Origin: Sphagnum magellanicum
Lineage: Eukaryota > Streptophyta > Sphagnopsida > Sphagnales > Sphagnaceae
DNA length: 64,000 nt
Assembly: GCA_021904315.1 (NCBI GenBank)
Contig: CM038913.1
Span: 9,175,958-9,239,957, forward strand
Reading direction: 5' to 3'
Part shown: positions 11,649 to 20,887 of the stretch, in pieces
Layout: each line of letters opens with the position of its first letter
Numbering within the stretch: the first letter of the stretch is position 1
Notes under the pieces: model-generated
The model's input: only the letters and a program-made list of their open reading frames with translations
The model's database searches: none
Told to the model about the DNA's origin: nothing
Position numbers and translations under genes: made by a program

Positions 11649-14531
11649 CTAGGTATATAAAACCTCTTTATATACGACATTTCGCATGTATCTATCGGGA
11701 CCCTGGCCGCTGAAAATCTTGATGTTTGCACTACTTGTGACCCGTGAAATAGCAACATACAGTTGACCATGGGAATAGACCGGAGACGACAAATATACCC
11801 CAACGTTGTTGAATGTCTGACCTTGATTTTTGTTGATTGTGATCGCAAATGCCACTCGAACTGGAAATTGACGACGACGCAAAACAAATGGCCAATCAAT
11901 CCCGGAGGGGGACATGATGATGCGAGGTATGAACACACGTTTACCGACATTGTCCCCTGTGATGATCTCCGCTTCAATGACACGCTGACCCAATCTTTTG
12001 ACAATTAACCTCGTACCATTGCACAATCCTATTGATTGATTGAGATTGCGCAACAAAAGGATTGGCACACCCACTTTGAGTTACAGCTCATGATTTGCGA
12101 TACTGCTGAATCGCAAAGTGTTTAGAAATTCCACCGGATACAATGAATCCATTGAAACTCTCGCAACAACACTTGCACCTTCTTTTGTTGGAGCCAAAGA
12201 ATTTGCGTTCAGGTATGTGTGCGATTCTTCAGATAGCGATTCTAAAATTGCATTGTTGACTTCATCAACGTCAGTATTTTTGGGGGCTAGAATGTTACAT
12301 TGCATAAGATACATGGCATCCCCAGAATGGCACCGATGATCCGAATAGATGGTTCGAATTAATCCTCTTAAGTTGCATTCTTCTGCTAGCAGCCTCATAT
12401 GGGATGGAATATTGATCCAATCTGGATCGACACCTTCTTCTCCTGCAATGGCAAGAAGACTACCGTCTCCAACATTCAACACCCATTTGGCAAACTCTCG
12501 TTGCTCTTCAGAATTAGTTGCCATGACTTGCATGTTGATATGAAGACGAAGAATTGTAACATGTTGCCAAAGATGCGATCAAGGCAAGGAAGCACTAACA
12601 TTGTCTTCTCGTCCCGCCTTGGGAACGACAGGCAAGATCTGTCGAAAATCCCCACCGAGGACCACGGTTTTCCCATCGAAGATTTTTCCGGTTGCCTGTG
12701 CGTCATCCAATTGCATCAAATCACGCAGGGTGCGATCAATAGCTTCGAAAGCTCGGCGATGCATCATCGGTGCTTCATCCCAAATGATCAGATCAGCTTT
12801 ACGCACCAACTCGGCCACTTTCATCTGTTGTGTGATGTTGCAAGTTGATTCATCGTGCAGATCAATCGGAATCTTGAATTTCGAATGGGCGATTCTGCCG
12901 CCCGGAAGCAACAAAGACGCAATTCCTAATGAGGCAACTACAAGCACGATTTTGCCTTGCCCTCGTAGACGGGACAGAAGTGTTATCCAAACAAATGTTT
13001 TACCGGTTCCACCACTGCCATACACAAAGAATAGTTTGGCCTCTTTGTTTATCACGACATTCAAAATAGTTTCGTATGCGTTGCGTTGATCATCATTGAG
13101 TCTATCTTCTACATTGTCTGCATCTGTGGTCAATGAATGTCGATCATAAGCCAGTTCTTCTTGGACCAATCGGTTTCCTCCATGAACAGAAGGGATGTAA
13201 TTAGACTTAGGAAGGGTTGGAAAATCTTCCAGGCGGTGTCCATTGTGGATGAGAACCTGATCGATCTCATACAATGCACGATCCTTTAGCGCATCCTCAG
13301 GAAGGGTAACAGTTGGATCAGCACGCTCGCAACGTGTCATTGCGTCAATGTCATCGTTCAAAGACTCCCAATGTGCATCCCATAGCTGTCTGGGATTCGT
13401 AACTTCACAAAACATCAACATGGAGGCAAACATGTCACGCAATTGTCGTCCCGAGGCCCAAACACCGGCTTCTTCCAAGGCTTGATCCCATTCATTGTCG
13501 TCTGCAAGCAAACCCATCGCAATGCATGCATTTTTGAATGTGTCGTGCTCTCTGCCATCCACTGTCCACAAATGTTCGTAGGATGTGGCACCTTTGAAGT
13601 AGTTTAGCAGCATTCGCAAATAGTAACATTCACCCGATGTCGGGTGTGCATAATACATGCGGCCAATGGTAAAGCCTCTCTTGCGCAATGTCCATCGCTT
13701 CAATTTTCGCTTCAACTTCCGATTCCACACCCATTGGTGAGGGAATTGATCGAATGTAAGGCTTCGTGCAACTTCCGATTCTTGGTTTGTTTTGAACCAT
13801 TCTGTTAGCATCGTTCTGGAAATGGCTGACCGTGTTGCCACTTCCTGCACATCATCATCATCGTGAAACAACACCATTTGCTGATTGGGCAAATGGTATT
13901 GCAGACGCTCAACGGCAGGAAACCGCTCATGCATATCAAACTTGAAGATGCGCCACGTTACTTCCGATGCAGATACATAGCAACAGTCGAGATATTTTTA
14001 AATTTCATCAGTACCGACGACATTTCCTTCGGTGGCATTGTCGTTTTGGCGCGAGATCTCAACAGTCGCACGATCATGTCCTTTATATACGTACTTGAAT
14101 AGATACTTGACTGCACGAATAATGTTGCAGACCTCAACGTTGATGTGCGCATCGTATTTGGTCGATAAATAGACATTGTGCGGTACCACCCAACGATTGT
14201 CCAATTTAATGCCATGAACCACAACTATGTGCCCCGTATCTCTACGCCGATAAACAGGGTATCCGTTTACATCCGTCGCCGTCTCAAATTGGAACTTGCG
14301 TGGATATTGTTTTTTGCATTTGCCTTCTTCCATGCACGGGGCATTTGGGAACGCAGCTCCACATGGACCATGCATCATGCATTTGGCAATCGTTTCGTGG
14401 GTTAACTTGTTTGTTTCTGAATTCGAAAGTTCAGCACTGATCATGCGGTCTATATCCTCGACCGTGTGTGGCCTGTAGTTTTCGGTAAAGAAGATGAGAA
14501 TGTGTGCATGCGGCAGCCCACGCTTACCCAA
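11649..14531 (-). pseudogene. Helitron Rep-helicase, copy B (dead, 5' truncated)
   Basis: A single minus-strand frame runs from about 14531 to the natural stop at 11649, with premature stops at about 13998, 12579 and 12081. It starts abruptly at the HUH motif (KRGLPHAHIL, about 14505-14527); the whole N-terminal part of Rep is absent and unrelated sequence lies beyond. The helicase is more complete than in copy A. It has an intact Walker A GSGGTGKT (about 12999-13021), Walker B LIIWDEAPMMH, the GGDFRQILP segment, and the C-terminal motif with YVAISRVTSSANI near the end. Copies A and B are clearly the same family but in opposite orientation. The stop at 12579 is CGA to TGA by comparison with copy A (CGG there), and 13998 is AAA to TAA. 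Confidence 0.92.
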
Positions 14532-14694
14532 GTTTATGAGGTTACAAAAGGAATGTGCAGTATATAACTAGGATGTTCCTCCAAAATTTTCAGCTGCAAT
14601 TTAATTTAGCTTTCTAGTGAAAAAATCATTTAAAAACTAATATCTCCCACATTTTGAATCCAAATCTTACCATATAAACTTGGGTATATATGCG
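14532..14694. other. Unassigned AT-rich segment
   Basis: This is a short AT-rich stretch between the broken 5' edge of copy B and the next minisatellite. It resembles neither the Rep N-terminus nor the other elements, so it is probably the sequence joined on when copy B was truncated. Confidence 0.4.
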
Positions 14695-15214
14695 GCCGGG
14701 GGGGATCAACGGGTTAAAGAACCGGAGTGGGAAATGCGAAGGACTGGCTGGGGGGGGTTCGACGGGTTAAAAAATCGAAGTGGGAAATGCGAAGGACCAG
14801 CCGGGGGGGGCTCGACGGGTTAAAGAACCGAAGTGGGAAATTAATCTTTAATTTCCATTGGTTCTTTTGTTCCTGTTGGATTTTCAAGAATCAGAACCGA
14901 AAGGTTAAAGAACTGGAGTGGGAAATGTGAAGGACCGGGCAGGGGGGATCGACGGGTTAAAGAACCGGAGTGGAAAATGCGAAGGACCGGGCAGGGGGGC
15001 TCGATGGGTTAAAAAACCGGAGTGGGAAATGCAAAGGACCAGGCGCAAAGGGTTGACGAGATAAAGAACTGGAGTGGGAAATGCGAAGGACCAAGGCGGC
15101 GGGGGGGGGGACCAACGGTTGTTTGAAAATAAAAGTTTTTTTAAAAAACCAAAAACATCAACTAAACATTGTTGAAATAACACACCTGTGCATTATGCAC
15201 GGGGTTCACATTAG
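14695..15214 (+). mobile_element. Helitron 3' fragment, plus orientation
   Basis: An array of the ~50-bp minisatellite (14695-15110) leads into the conserved sequence AAAAACCAAAAACATCAACT and the 3' hairpin at about 15187-15205. It ends TTAG at 15211-15214, a variant of CTAG, followed by T. No 5' end is visible, so this is a truncated element. It faces the opposite way to the elements at 9544 and 10432. Confidence 0.75.
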
Positions 15215-15247
15215 TATATATATATATATATGTATTGAGGGGGTGAT

Positions 15248-15279
<32 letters not shown>

Positions 15280-15381
15280 TTATTGGTTCAATCCTGTTCC
15301 AATGCATTCTTTATTTGTGTTTGAAAATCTAATTGGAGTATATGTTTAAGATTTGCAACATCAATAGCATAGTACCTTGGC
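15215..15381. repeat. TA repeat and 31-nt poly-C tract
   Basis: A (TA)n tract follows the Helitron end at 15214, and a run of about 31 C residues occupies 15249-15279. Long C homopolymers recur in this nest (17095-17116, 17162-17186) along with a 26-nt G run at 16561-16586. Their exact length is probably uncertain in any assembly. Confidence 0.8.
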
Positions 15382-16163
15382 TAATTTGAACCCCGTGCAT
15401 ATGTGCACATTTGTTTCTATTTTGCAACTGGGGGTCTAAAGAGGTACTTCTATTGGGGGCATGCCCCAAAGTTCCAAAACAATTGTAGGTGGGCCAATCA
15501 ATATGGCTTCATTAAAATAAATAAAAAAGTTGTGAGGGCACCCATGATGTAATTAATCTGAATCACACTATGACATTCTTAAGAACACCCTAGTTATTCA
15601 CCTCTTTTATTAATTAGATGAGGTGCCTCCCAATTTTGTTGGTTTTTTTCTCACAATGAACCAATTTGATTGGCCCATCACACAAAAAAATGAAACTATG
15701 GAGGCTCCCCAAGATAGAAGGTTCTTCAACTATTTTGAAGTATTGAGTTCCTCCCCTTTGGCCCACCCATATGGGTGAAAGGAGGACAACAATTTGCCAA
15801 AGCATATGGGATTAAAGTGAGATGCTATGGAGAATATATTGGGGAATACATTGGGAACTTGGGTAACATATTGAGAATCCATTGAGAACTTAAAGGGAAC
15901 ACATTGGGAACGAGAGAAAAATGAAAAAAAAAATCTTTCTAGCTCCCAGCAAAGCATTGGGTGAGCACTTAACAGCAATTTAATTCAGTTTCCATGGCCA
16001 CAAGGCATTTCACTCCTTCAAAATGGTCCATTCTGTGAAGCAAAAGGCCCCATGCCAGATTTTGCTGGACTCCACAGAGGGGTCTAACCACAAGGTAAGT
16101 GGGTAACTTAAGCACCTAGGTGGCATCCTAGATGGCACACACCTATGCATTAGGCATGGGGTT
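15382..16163. mobile_element. Degenerate element with two outward Helitron-like 3' ends
   Basis: At 15382-15412 the sequence GAACCCCGTGCATATGTGCA looks like a Helitron 3' hairpin read on minus. At 16128-16163 a matching hairpin (CCTATGCATTAGGCATGGGG) is read on plus. The two lie about 750 bp apart facing outward. Neither has a clean CTAG. Between them are the foldback at 15435-15730 and unremarkable AT-rich DNA with no ORF of note. It could be a composite of two decayed ends. Confidence 0.4.
15435..15730. repeat. Foldback (MITE-like) palindrome of about 296 bp
   Basis: The segment 15435-15557 is an imperfect inverted copy of 15609-15730. For example, GTGGGCCAATCAATATGG (15489 on) pairs with ATTGGCCCAT (15669-15678), and TGTAATTAAT (to 15557) pairs with ATTAATTAGATG (15609 on). 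The loop is about 50 nt. No ORF is present. A transcript would form a long hairpin. Confidence 0.75.
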
Positions 16164-16364
16164 CACACACGGACAGTGGCCACGGACAGTTAAGGTAGTC
16201 TTGGTACATAATTATGGGCCTCAAAATAATGACAAAGTCAAAGAACCGGCCAACGAAGTGGTAGTTCTTCCACGAAAACCATCAGCTTGGCAAGGTTATT
16301 GAAATGAAAGGAATCGACGGTTCTTTTGTTCCTGTTGGGTTCTCAAGAACTGGAACTGAAAGGT
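16164..16364. other. Spacer with Helitron-like words
   Basis: Short matches to Helitron internal sequence occur here, for example GTCAAAGAACCGGCC near 16231 and ACGGACAGT near 16173, but there is no gene and no clear boundary. Confidence 0.35.
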
Positions 16365-16687
16365 TAAAGAACTGGAGTGGGAAATGTGAAGGATCGGGCG
16401 GGGGGGATCGACGGGTTAAAGAACCGGAGTGGAAAATGTGAAGGATCGGCCGGGGGGGATCGACGGGTTAAAGAATCGGAGTGGGAAATGCGAAGGACCG
16501 GCCGGGGGGGCTCGACGGGTTAAAGAACTGGAGTGGGAAATGCGAAGGACCAAGGCAGCCGGGGGGGGGGGGGGGGGGGGGGGGGGACCAATAGTTGTTT
16601 GAAAAGAAAAGTTTTTTTAAAAAACCAAAAACATCAACCAAACATTGTTGAAATAACACACCGGTGCATTATGCACGGGGTTCACAC
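16365..16687 (+). mobile_element. Helitron 3' fragment, plus orientation
   Basis: About four minisatellite units, one ending in a 26-nt G run (16561-16586), lead to the conserved pre-terminal sequence and the hairpin CCGGTGCATTATGCACGGGG at about 16660-16679. The terminal CTAG has been lost (…TTCACACAAACC). There is no 5' end. Confidence 0.7.
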
Positions 16688-16734
16688 AAACCAGTCTTTT
16701 GAAGATGCAAAATTATGCTCTCTCTATGGGCCGC

Positions 16735-17700
16735 CGCCTCGGTCCTTCGCATTTCCCACTCCGGTTCTTTACCCCGTCGAGCCCCCCTCGGCCGATCCTT
16801 CGCATTTCTCACTCCGATTCTTTAACTCGTCGAGCCCCTTCGGCCGGTCCTTCACATTTCCCACTCCGATTCTTTAACCCGTCGAGCTCCCCCGACCGGT
16901 CCTTCACATTTCCCACTCCGATTCTTTAACCCGTCGAGCTCCCCCGACCGGTCTTTCACATTTCCCACTCCGATTCTTTAACCCGTCGAGCTCCCCTGAC
17001 CGGTCCTTCACATTTCCCACTCCGATTTTTTAACCCGTCGATCCCCCCAGTCGGTTCTTCGCATTTCCCACTCCGATTTTTTAACCCGTCGATTCCCCCC
17101 CCCCCCCCCCCCCCCCGGTCCTTCACATTTCCCACTCTGATTCTTTAACCCGTCGATCCCACCCCCCCCCCCCCCCCCCCCCCCCCACAAAAGATATAGA
17201 CTTGTCTTTACGTCAGTCATATCCTTTGTCCAAAGGTTTTTTTTTTTTTTTTCTTCCTGGTTTATTTCCTTCCCATTCCGTAGTCTTTACGTCGGTCATA
17301 TCCTTTGTCCAAAGGTCTTTTTCTTCTTCTCCTTCCTGGTTTATTTCCTTCATGTTCCGCAACCACTGTCCTTTTTTTCTTCTTCTTCCTGGTTTATTTC
17401 CTTCCCATTCCGCAGTCTTTACGTCGGTCATATCCTTTGTCCAAAGGTTTTTTTTTTCTTCTTCTTCCTGGTTTATTTCCTTCCCATTCCGCAGTCTTTA
17501 TGTCGGTCATATCCTTTGTCCAAAGGTTTTTTTTTTTCTTTTTCCTGGTTTATTTCCTTCCCATTCCGTAGTCTTTACGTCAGTCATATCCTTTGTCCAA
17601 AGGTTTTTTTTTTTTTTCTTCCTGGTTTATTTCCTTCCCATTCCGTAACCACTGTCCGTACCGAGCGGAGTTAAAGGAGGCTTCATTCTTCCTTTAATAT
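16735..17700 (-). mobile_element. Helitron 5' portion with two minisatellites
   Basis: About eight to nine units of the ~50-bp repeat (16735-17160, with C runs at 17095-17116 and 17162-17186) are followed by about six units of the ~77-bp repeat (17203-17648). The shared 5' terminal sequence ends at about 17700. The 3' hairpin expected on the left is missing, so the element starts inside the minisatellite. Its right end directly abuts the 3' end of the next element at 17704, the same tail-to-head packing as at 10430/10432. Confidence 0.7.
17203..17648 (+). repeat. ~77-bp tandem repeat, about six units
   Basis: Direct copies carry CATATCCTTTGTCCAAAGG, a T-rich run with TTCTTCC, and TTTATTTCCTTCCCATTCCG. 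T-run length varies from unit to unit, and one unit is shortened near 17361-17372. It is the same family as 10190-10378. Confidence 0.9.
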
Positions 17701-18105
17701 ATACTAGTGTGTGCCCCGTGCCTAAGGCACAGGTGTGTGTTTAAAATAAATCAAACTCCGGTTCTTTAACCTGTCGATACCCCCTCGGCCGGTCCTTCGC
17801 ATTTCCCATTCCGGTTCTTTAACCCATCAATCCCCCCCGGCCGGTCCTTTGCATTTCCCACTCCGGTTCTTTAATGATTCTGTGATTTTGTTTGTTTTTA
17901 TGAAATACCCTAACCCAGTGCAACAAAAAATTAGACAAATCAACTCACATAAAAATTGCAGTAACTGAAAAAAATCAATATACTAAAAAATTGCAACAAA
18001 AATTGAGAGAAAATAAAAAACACATAAATTTGCAAAAACTGCAACAAAATCACACACACACACACACAAAATCACTTGACTCCGATTGGACAGAGAAAAG
18101 AACAA

Positions 18106-18258
18106 AAAAAAGAAAGAGCTCAGGAAAGTCCAATAGTCGTACCGTCCTCAATATCCACATGCAATAACTCTCGAGCAGCTTCCTTTAGGTGCAACTAATC
18201 CTGATACTCCAGAAACTCTTCAAGATCGGCGAAATCTTGATCTCGCGTTTGATCTTAC
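18106..18258 (-). pseudogene. Possible second captured coding fragment
   Basis: Read on minus there are two competing signals. In one frame, 18256-18233 encodes KIKREIKI, which matches a conserved stretch of CK2 alpha (the loop after the ATP-binding lysine) and would be a second exon piece of the same gene. In another frame, about 18258-18106 encodes a gene-like stretch (DFADLEEFLEYQD, one stop, then LHLKEAARELLHVDIEDG) from a protein I do not recognise. They overlap, so at most one is likely to be the source of the sequence. Confidence 0.35.
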
Positions 18259-18421
18259 CATGCCATCATCAACACCCAGGCACAAAAAAGTAACCCTTGT
18301 TAGATATTCATGCAAAATACTATTATAGCAGGCGTAAAATCTTTGAAGAACCTGTCTCAACCATCTAGACTTCAAATTTCCGAAGGGCAGAGCCAACAAA
18401 AAAGAAAGAAACCCTCCTTAC

Positions 18422-18507
18422 CCCCATTGCACAGTTAGGGCTTCATAGTCCCAGTAGTCTTTGGGACGTTGGACATTCACGGCTGCACACACTTGGGCCT
18501 TGGACAT
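18422..18507 (-). pseudogene. CKA: Captured first exon of protein kinase CK2 alpha subunit
   Basis: An ATG at 18507 (minus) opens 28 codons and two further bases before a GTAAGG donor. The peptide begins [20 protein letters not shown] and goes on YEALTVQW. This is the conserved N-terminus of plant CK2 alpha, a Ser/Thr kinase catalytic subunit, with a handful of changes from the usual plant sequence (for example Cys at residue 7 and Gln at 13). The donor lies where plant CK2 alpha first exons are expected to end, but no kinase domain follows in the element; only a possible KIKREIKI scrap lies further along. It sits within a Helitron on the same strand, so it is best read as transposon-captured DNA, not a working gene. 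Confidence 0.85.
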
Positions 18508-18888
18508 AACACCCGGCCGCCGTATCGACTTTCCTTCCTTTTGAGCTAGTGACAGAAGGCTGAAGATGCTTGAGATGAAGTAGTTCTTTGATAGAGCAAA
18601 CTAGTTGTGGTTGTGAAGAGTTTCCGTCTTGGTGGGCAAAAAGCTGCAGTGTCAGACTCAGCAGAGGGGTGGTGTGCAGCCGGCAACCTCATCGGTGCAT
18701 TACAAAATTGACCGGAAAACAACAAAAAAAACATTATTTATGCACCATCCAGCAAGCAAGCAGCACATGGAGGATGATGATATATCTAAATAGGGACATG
18801 GATGGAGGGCCATTCCTGGTTTATTTCCTTCCCATTCTTGGTGGCCAGAAACTTGCTGTGCAGTGTCATATGTATTTAAAAAAAATAT

Positions 18889-19140
18889 GGGAAAGATAAC
18901 ACACCTGTCCACACACACGGATGGACAGAGGAGGGATGGCGGGACGGATGACGAGATGCGCGGCTTCATCGGGCGGCTTCAGGGGCGACTTCATTGTCGA
19001 TATGGGAAAGATAACACACCTGTCCACACACACGGATGGACAGAGGAAGGATGGCGGGACGGATGATGAGACGCGCGGGTTCAGGGGCGGCTTCAGGGGC
19101 GGCTTCATCGGGCGGCTTCAGGGGCGGCTTCATTGTCGGT
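18889..19140 (+). repeat. 114-bp duplication and short GGCGGCTTCA repeats
   Basis: The segment starting GGGAAAGATAACACACCTGT at 18889 repeats at about 19003, with GGATGG and GGGACGGATG words following in both. From 19075 to 19135 there are short direct repeats of GGGGCGGCTTCA. This is the 5' subterminal region of the element ending at 19160. Confidence 0.85.
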
Positions 19141-19160
19141 ACCATCGTTCCTTTACTATA

Positions 19161-20258
19161 AGTAATGATGATGATGATGATGATGTAGTTCCTTTAGAAC
19201 CAAGGTCATAAAATCTTTATATCTTAACATTTGGAATTCTGTTCACACACTCTATTATCCCAAGCTCTAATATAATTTAAACATTGTCAGTGTAACTTCA
19301 TATTTAGAATTTACATTAGTGCATGGACATGTCAAGTCCACATAAACATGAGATTCAAAAACCTAAACTAAATACCCAATGAAAGAACACATGATTTAAT
19401 GAACAACTTGGATAATGAAAAAATCTATAGATTTTTCATATTGAAAGACTCAATGTGCTAATTCATTAATTATCAAATATTCATTTGTAAAAGTCAACTA
19501 ATTTACTTAGTTAATTGACAAACAAGACAATATTGGCATATTATCTAAGGTGAAAAATTGTAAAATACAATTTTTTTTTCAAATTTGTCAAGTAAGTGGA
19601 TTGGTGACCATAACAATAGTAATGAACCAAATTTGATGAGATGTCAAGCATGGTCTAATAGAGGTTTTTGATATTCCTATTTCTTAAGATTTTTTTTCTC
19701 ATAATGTGGTGATTTGCCTCCCTCCCCTTCTCCTCCATTTCTTTTGAAAAAAGCCTTTTGACTTTTTGTAATTTCTTTTTTTGTTCCTCACCAAGTTGTG
19801 AACATTTGCCCCAAAAAAAAAAAACACTAATAAGATACTATAAAATATTAACATGATTATATTTTCAAACCATTTAAAATTTTGACTAAACAAATATCAA
19901 CATTTTTTTTATATTTGAAAAAACCATTTAAAGAGAATGATCATATTTTTGCTACACCTTGTGGTTTTTATGTTTAGAGTTAGTTTTAAAAATAGACTTT
20001 TGCCCAACAAGAATTTCATAGGAGAAAAAAATTGATGAAAAACCAACTAAAAAACATAATAAATTTAAATAAACAAATAAACAAGTGATTCATGGTTCAT
20101 TGCATAATGACTTTGCACCTCGTGACAAGTTCAAACCAATAGTTCAATGAAAAATGAAATTAAAAAAAAAAAATGAATTCACATTTTTTGAATAACACTT
20201 GTATGTTCCATTGAGCCCATTTTGTAAGGGTATTTATTATTATTACCACCATACTAGA
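19161..20258. other. AT-rich spacer
   Basis: It begins with an (ATG)n microsatellite at 19166-19186. The rest is AT-rich with short T and A runs and no coding signal that I can support. Confidence 0.6.
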
Positions 20259-20480
20259 GGTGTATTCACACTTGGGTGTTGTTAGGGGACTTTTAGTGTT
20301 GAGTCCCCCCTAACACCCATGCTAGTCATTACACTTAACTTTACTATAAACATTTTATGTCAAGAGCTAACATTCATACTTAACATGAAGTTATTGCCCA
20401 TTAATCATAAGGTGCCACCTAGGATGCCACCTAGATTTTCCATTTAACATGACTTAACAACAAGTGTGAATGCATCATAA
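20259..20480. repeat. MITE-like repeat with inverted ends
   Basis: The left end GGTGTATTCACACTTG (20259 on) is inverted at the right end as CAAGTGTGAATGCATC (20461-20476). Inside is a second inverted pair, TGTTAGGGGACT and AGTCCCCCCTAACA (about 20277-20317). No ORF. A related right-end sequence occurs at 1242-1262, so the family is dispersed. A CTAGGTGGCATCCTAG-type word inside also occurs near 16117. Confidence 0.6.
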
Positions 20481-20720
20481 CATAGCTTATTTGGCACTAA
20501 TAAATAATTATGAATAAAAAGGATTCATGAGTTTTGAGAAATCCTTAAGGTGTGTACATTAAAAGGTGCATTTAAAAAAAATTAATTAATTTTTTATATT
20601 GAGAATAATTGTGACACAAATGAATTTCTTAATGTTGATTTTTTAATTTCTTTAGTGAATTTCTTGAGTGGTTGATTTTTCTTTCTTTAGTGATTTTGTT
20701 TGGGACTCGTTGTGGGCTTC

Positions 20721-20732
20721 TTTTAGGGTTTT
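20721..20732 (+). promoter_or_regulatory. Telo-box in the BRE 5' leader
   Basis: TTTTAGGGTTTT, the reverse complement of the plant telo-box AAACCCTAA core, lies about 160 nt before the BRE start codon, in or next to the GA-rich leader (20750-20815). Telo-boxes near transcription starts are known in plant housekeeping and replication or repair genes. Function here is inferred. Confidence 0.5.
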
Positions 20733-20887
20733 GAAGCGTTGGTCGAAGAAAACACGAGAGAAGCAGAGAGGGACGGAGAGGAGAGAGAGGAAGAGGAAGA
20801 GACGGAGGGGCGCGGGCACGCACATGCTCGCGCTGCTGTGACGAATCCTTCCTCCTAAGTAGCGGCAGTAGGAGTGCAGCTACAGTC

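Larger units (their letters stand above)
17704..19160 (-). mobile_element. Non-autonomous Helitron carrying gene fragments
   Basis: The left edge (17704-17740, minus) is CTAG plus a hairpin whose stem is GTGCC/GGCAC instead of GTGCA/TGCAC, so both sides have changed together. The right edge ends TTCCTTTACTATA at about 19160. Between them lie one or two minisatellite units (17755-17880), an A-rich segment with (CA)n, and a non-Helitron block (about 17930-18815). That block includes a CK2 alpha first exon on the element's own strand. A piece of the 77-bp repeat (18815-18838) and a 114-bp duplication follow. Orientation and ends fit a gene-capturing Helitron. Confidence 0.75.

Noticed and set aside
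12349..12365. GGTTCGAATTAATCC as a tRNA T-arm or B box
   Set aside because: It lies in the helicase coding sequence of copy B (and the equivalent place in copy A), with no tRNA cloverleaf around it.
12399..13089. Plus-strand ORFs opposite copy B helicase (149 and 162 codons)
   Set aside because: They are shadows of the minus-strand helicase frame, which carries the conserved motifs.
17202..17648. 148-codon plus ORF with repeated FPGLFPSHSVVFTSVISFVQ
   Set aside because: It is translated 77-bp tandem repeat. T-run length changes alter the frame between copies.
10190..17650. The tandem arrays as a possible CRISPR array
   Set aside because: Units abut directly with no unique spacers and the context is eukaryotic transposons, so they are minisatellites.
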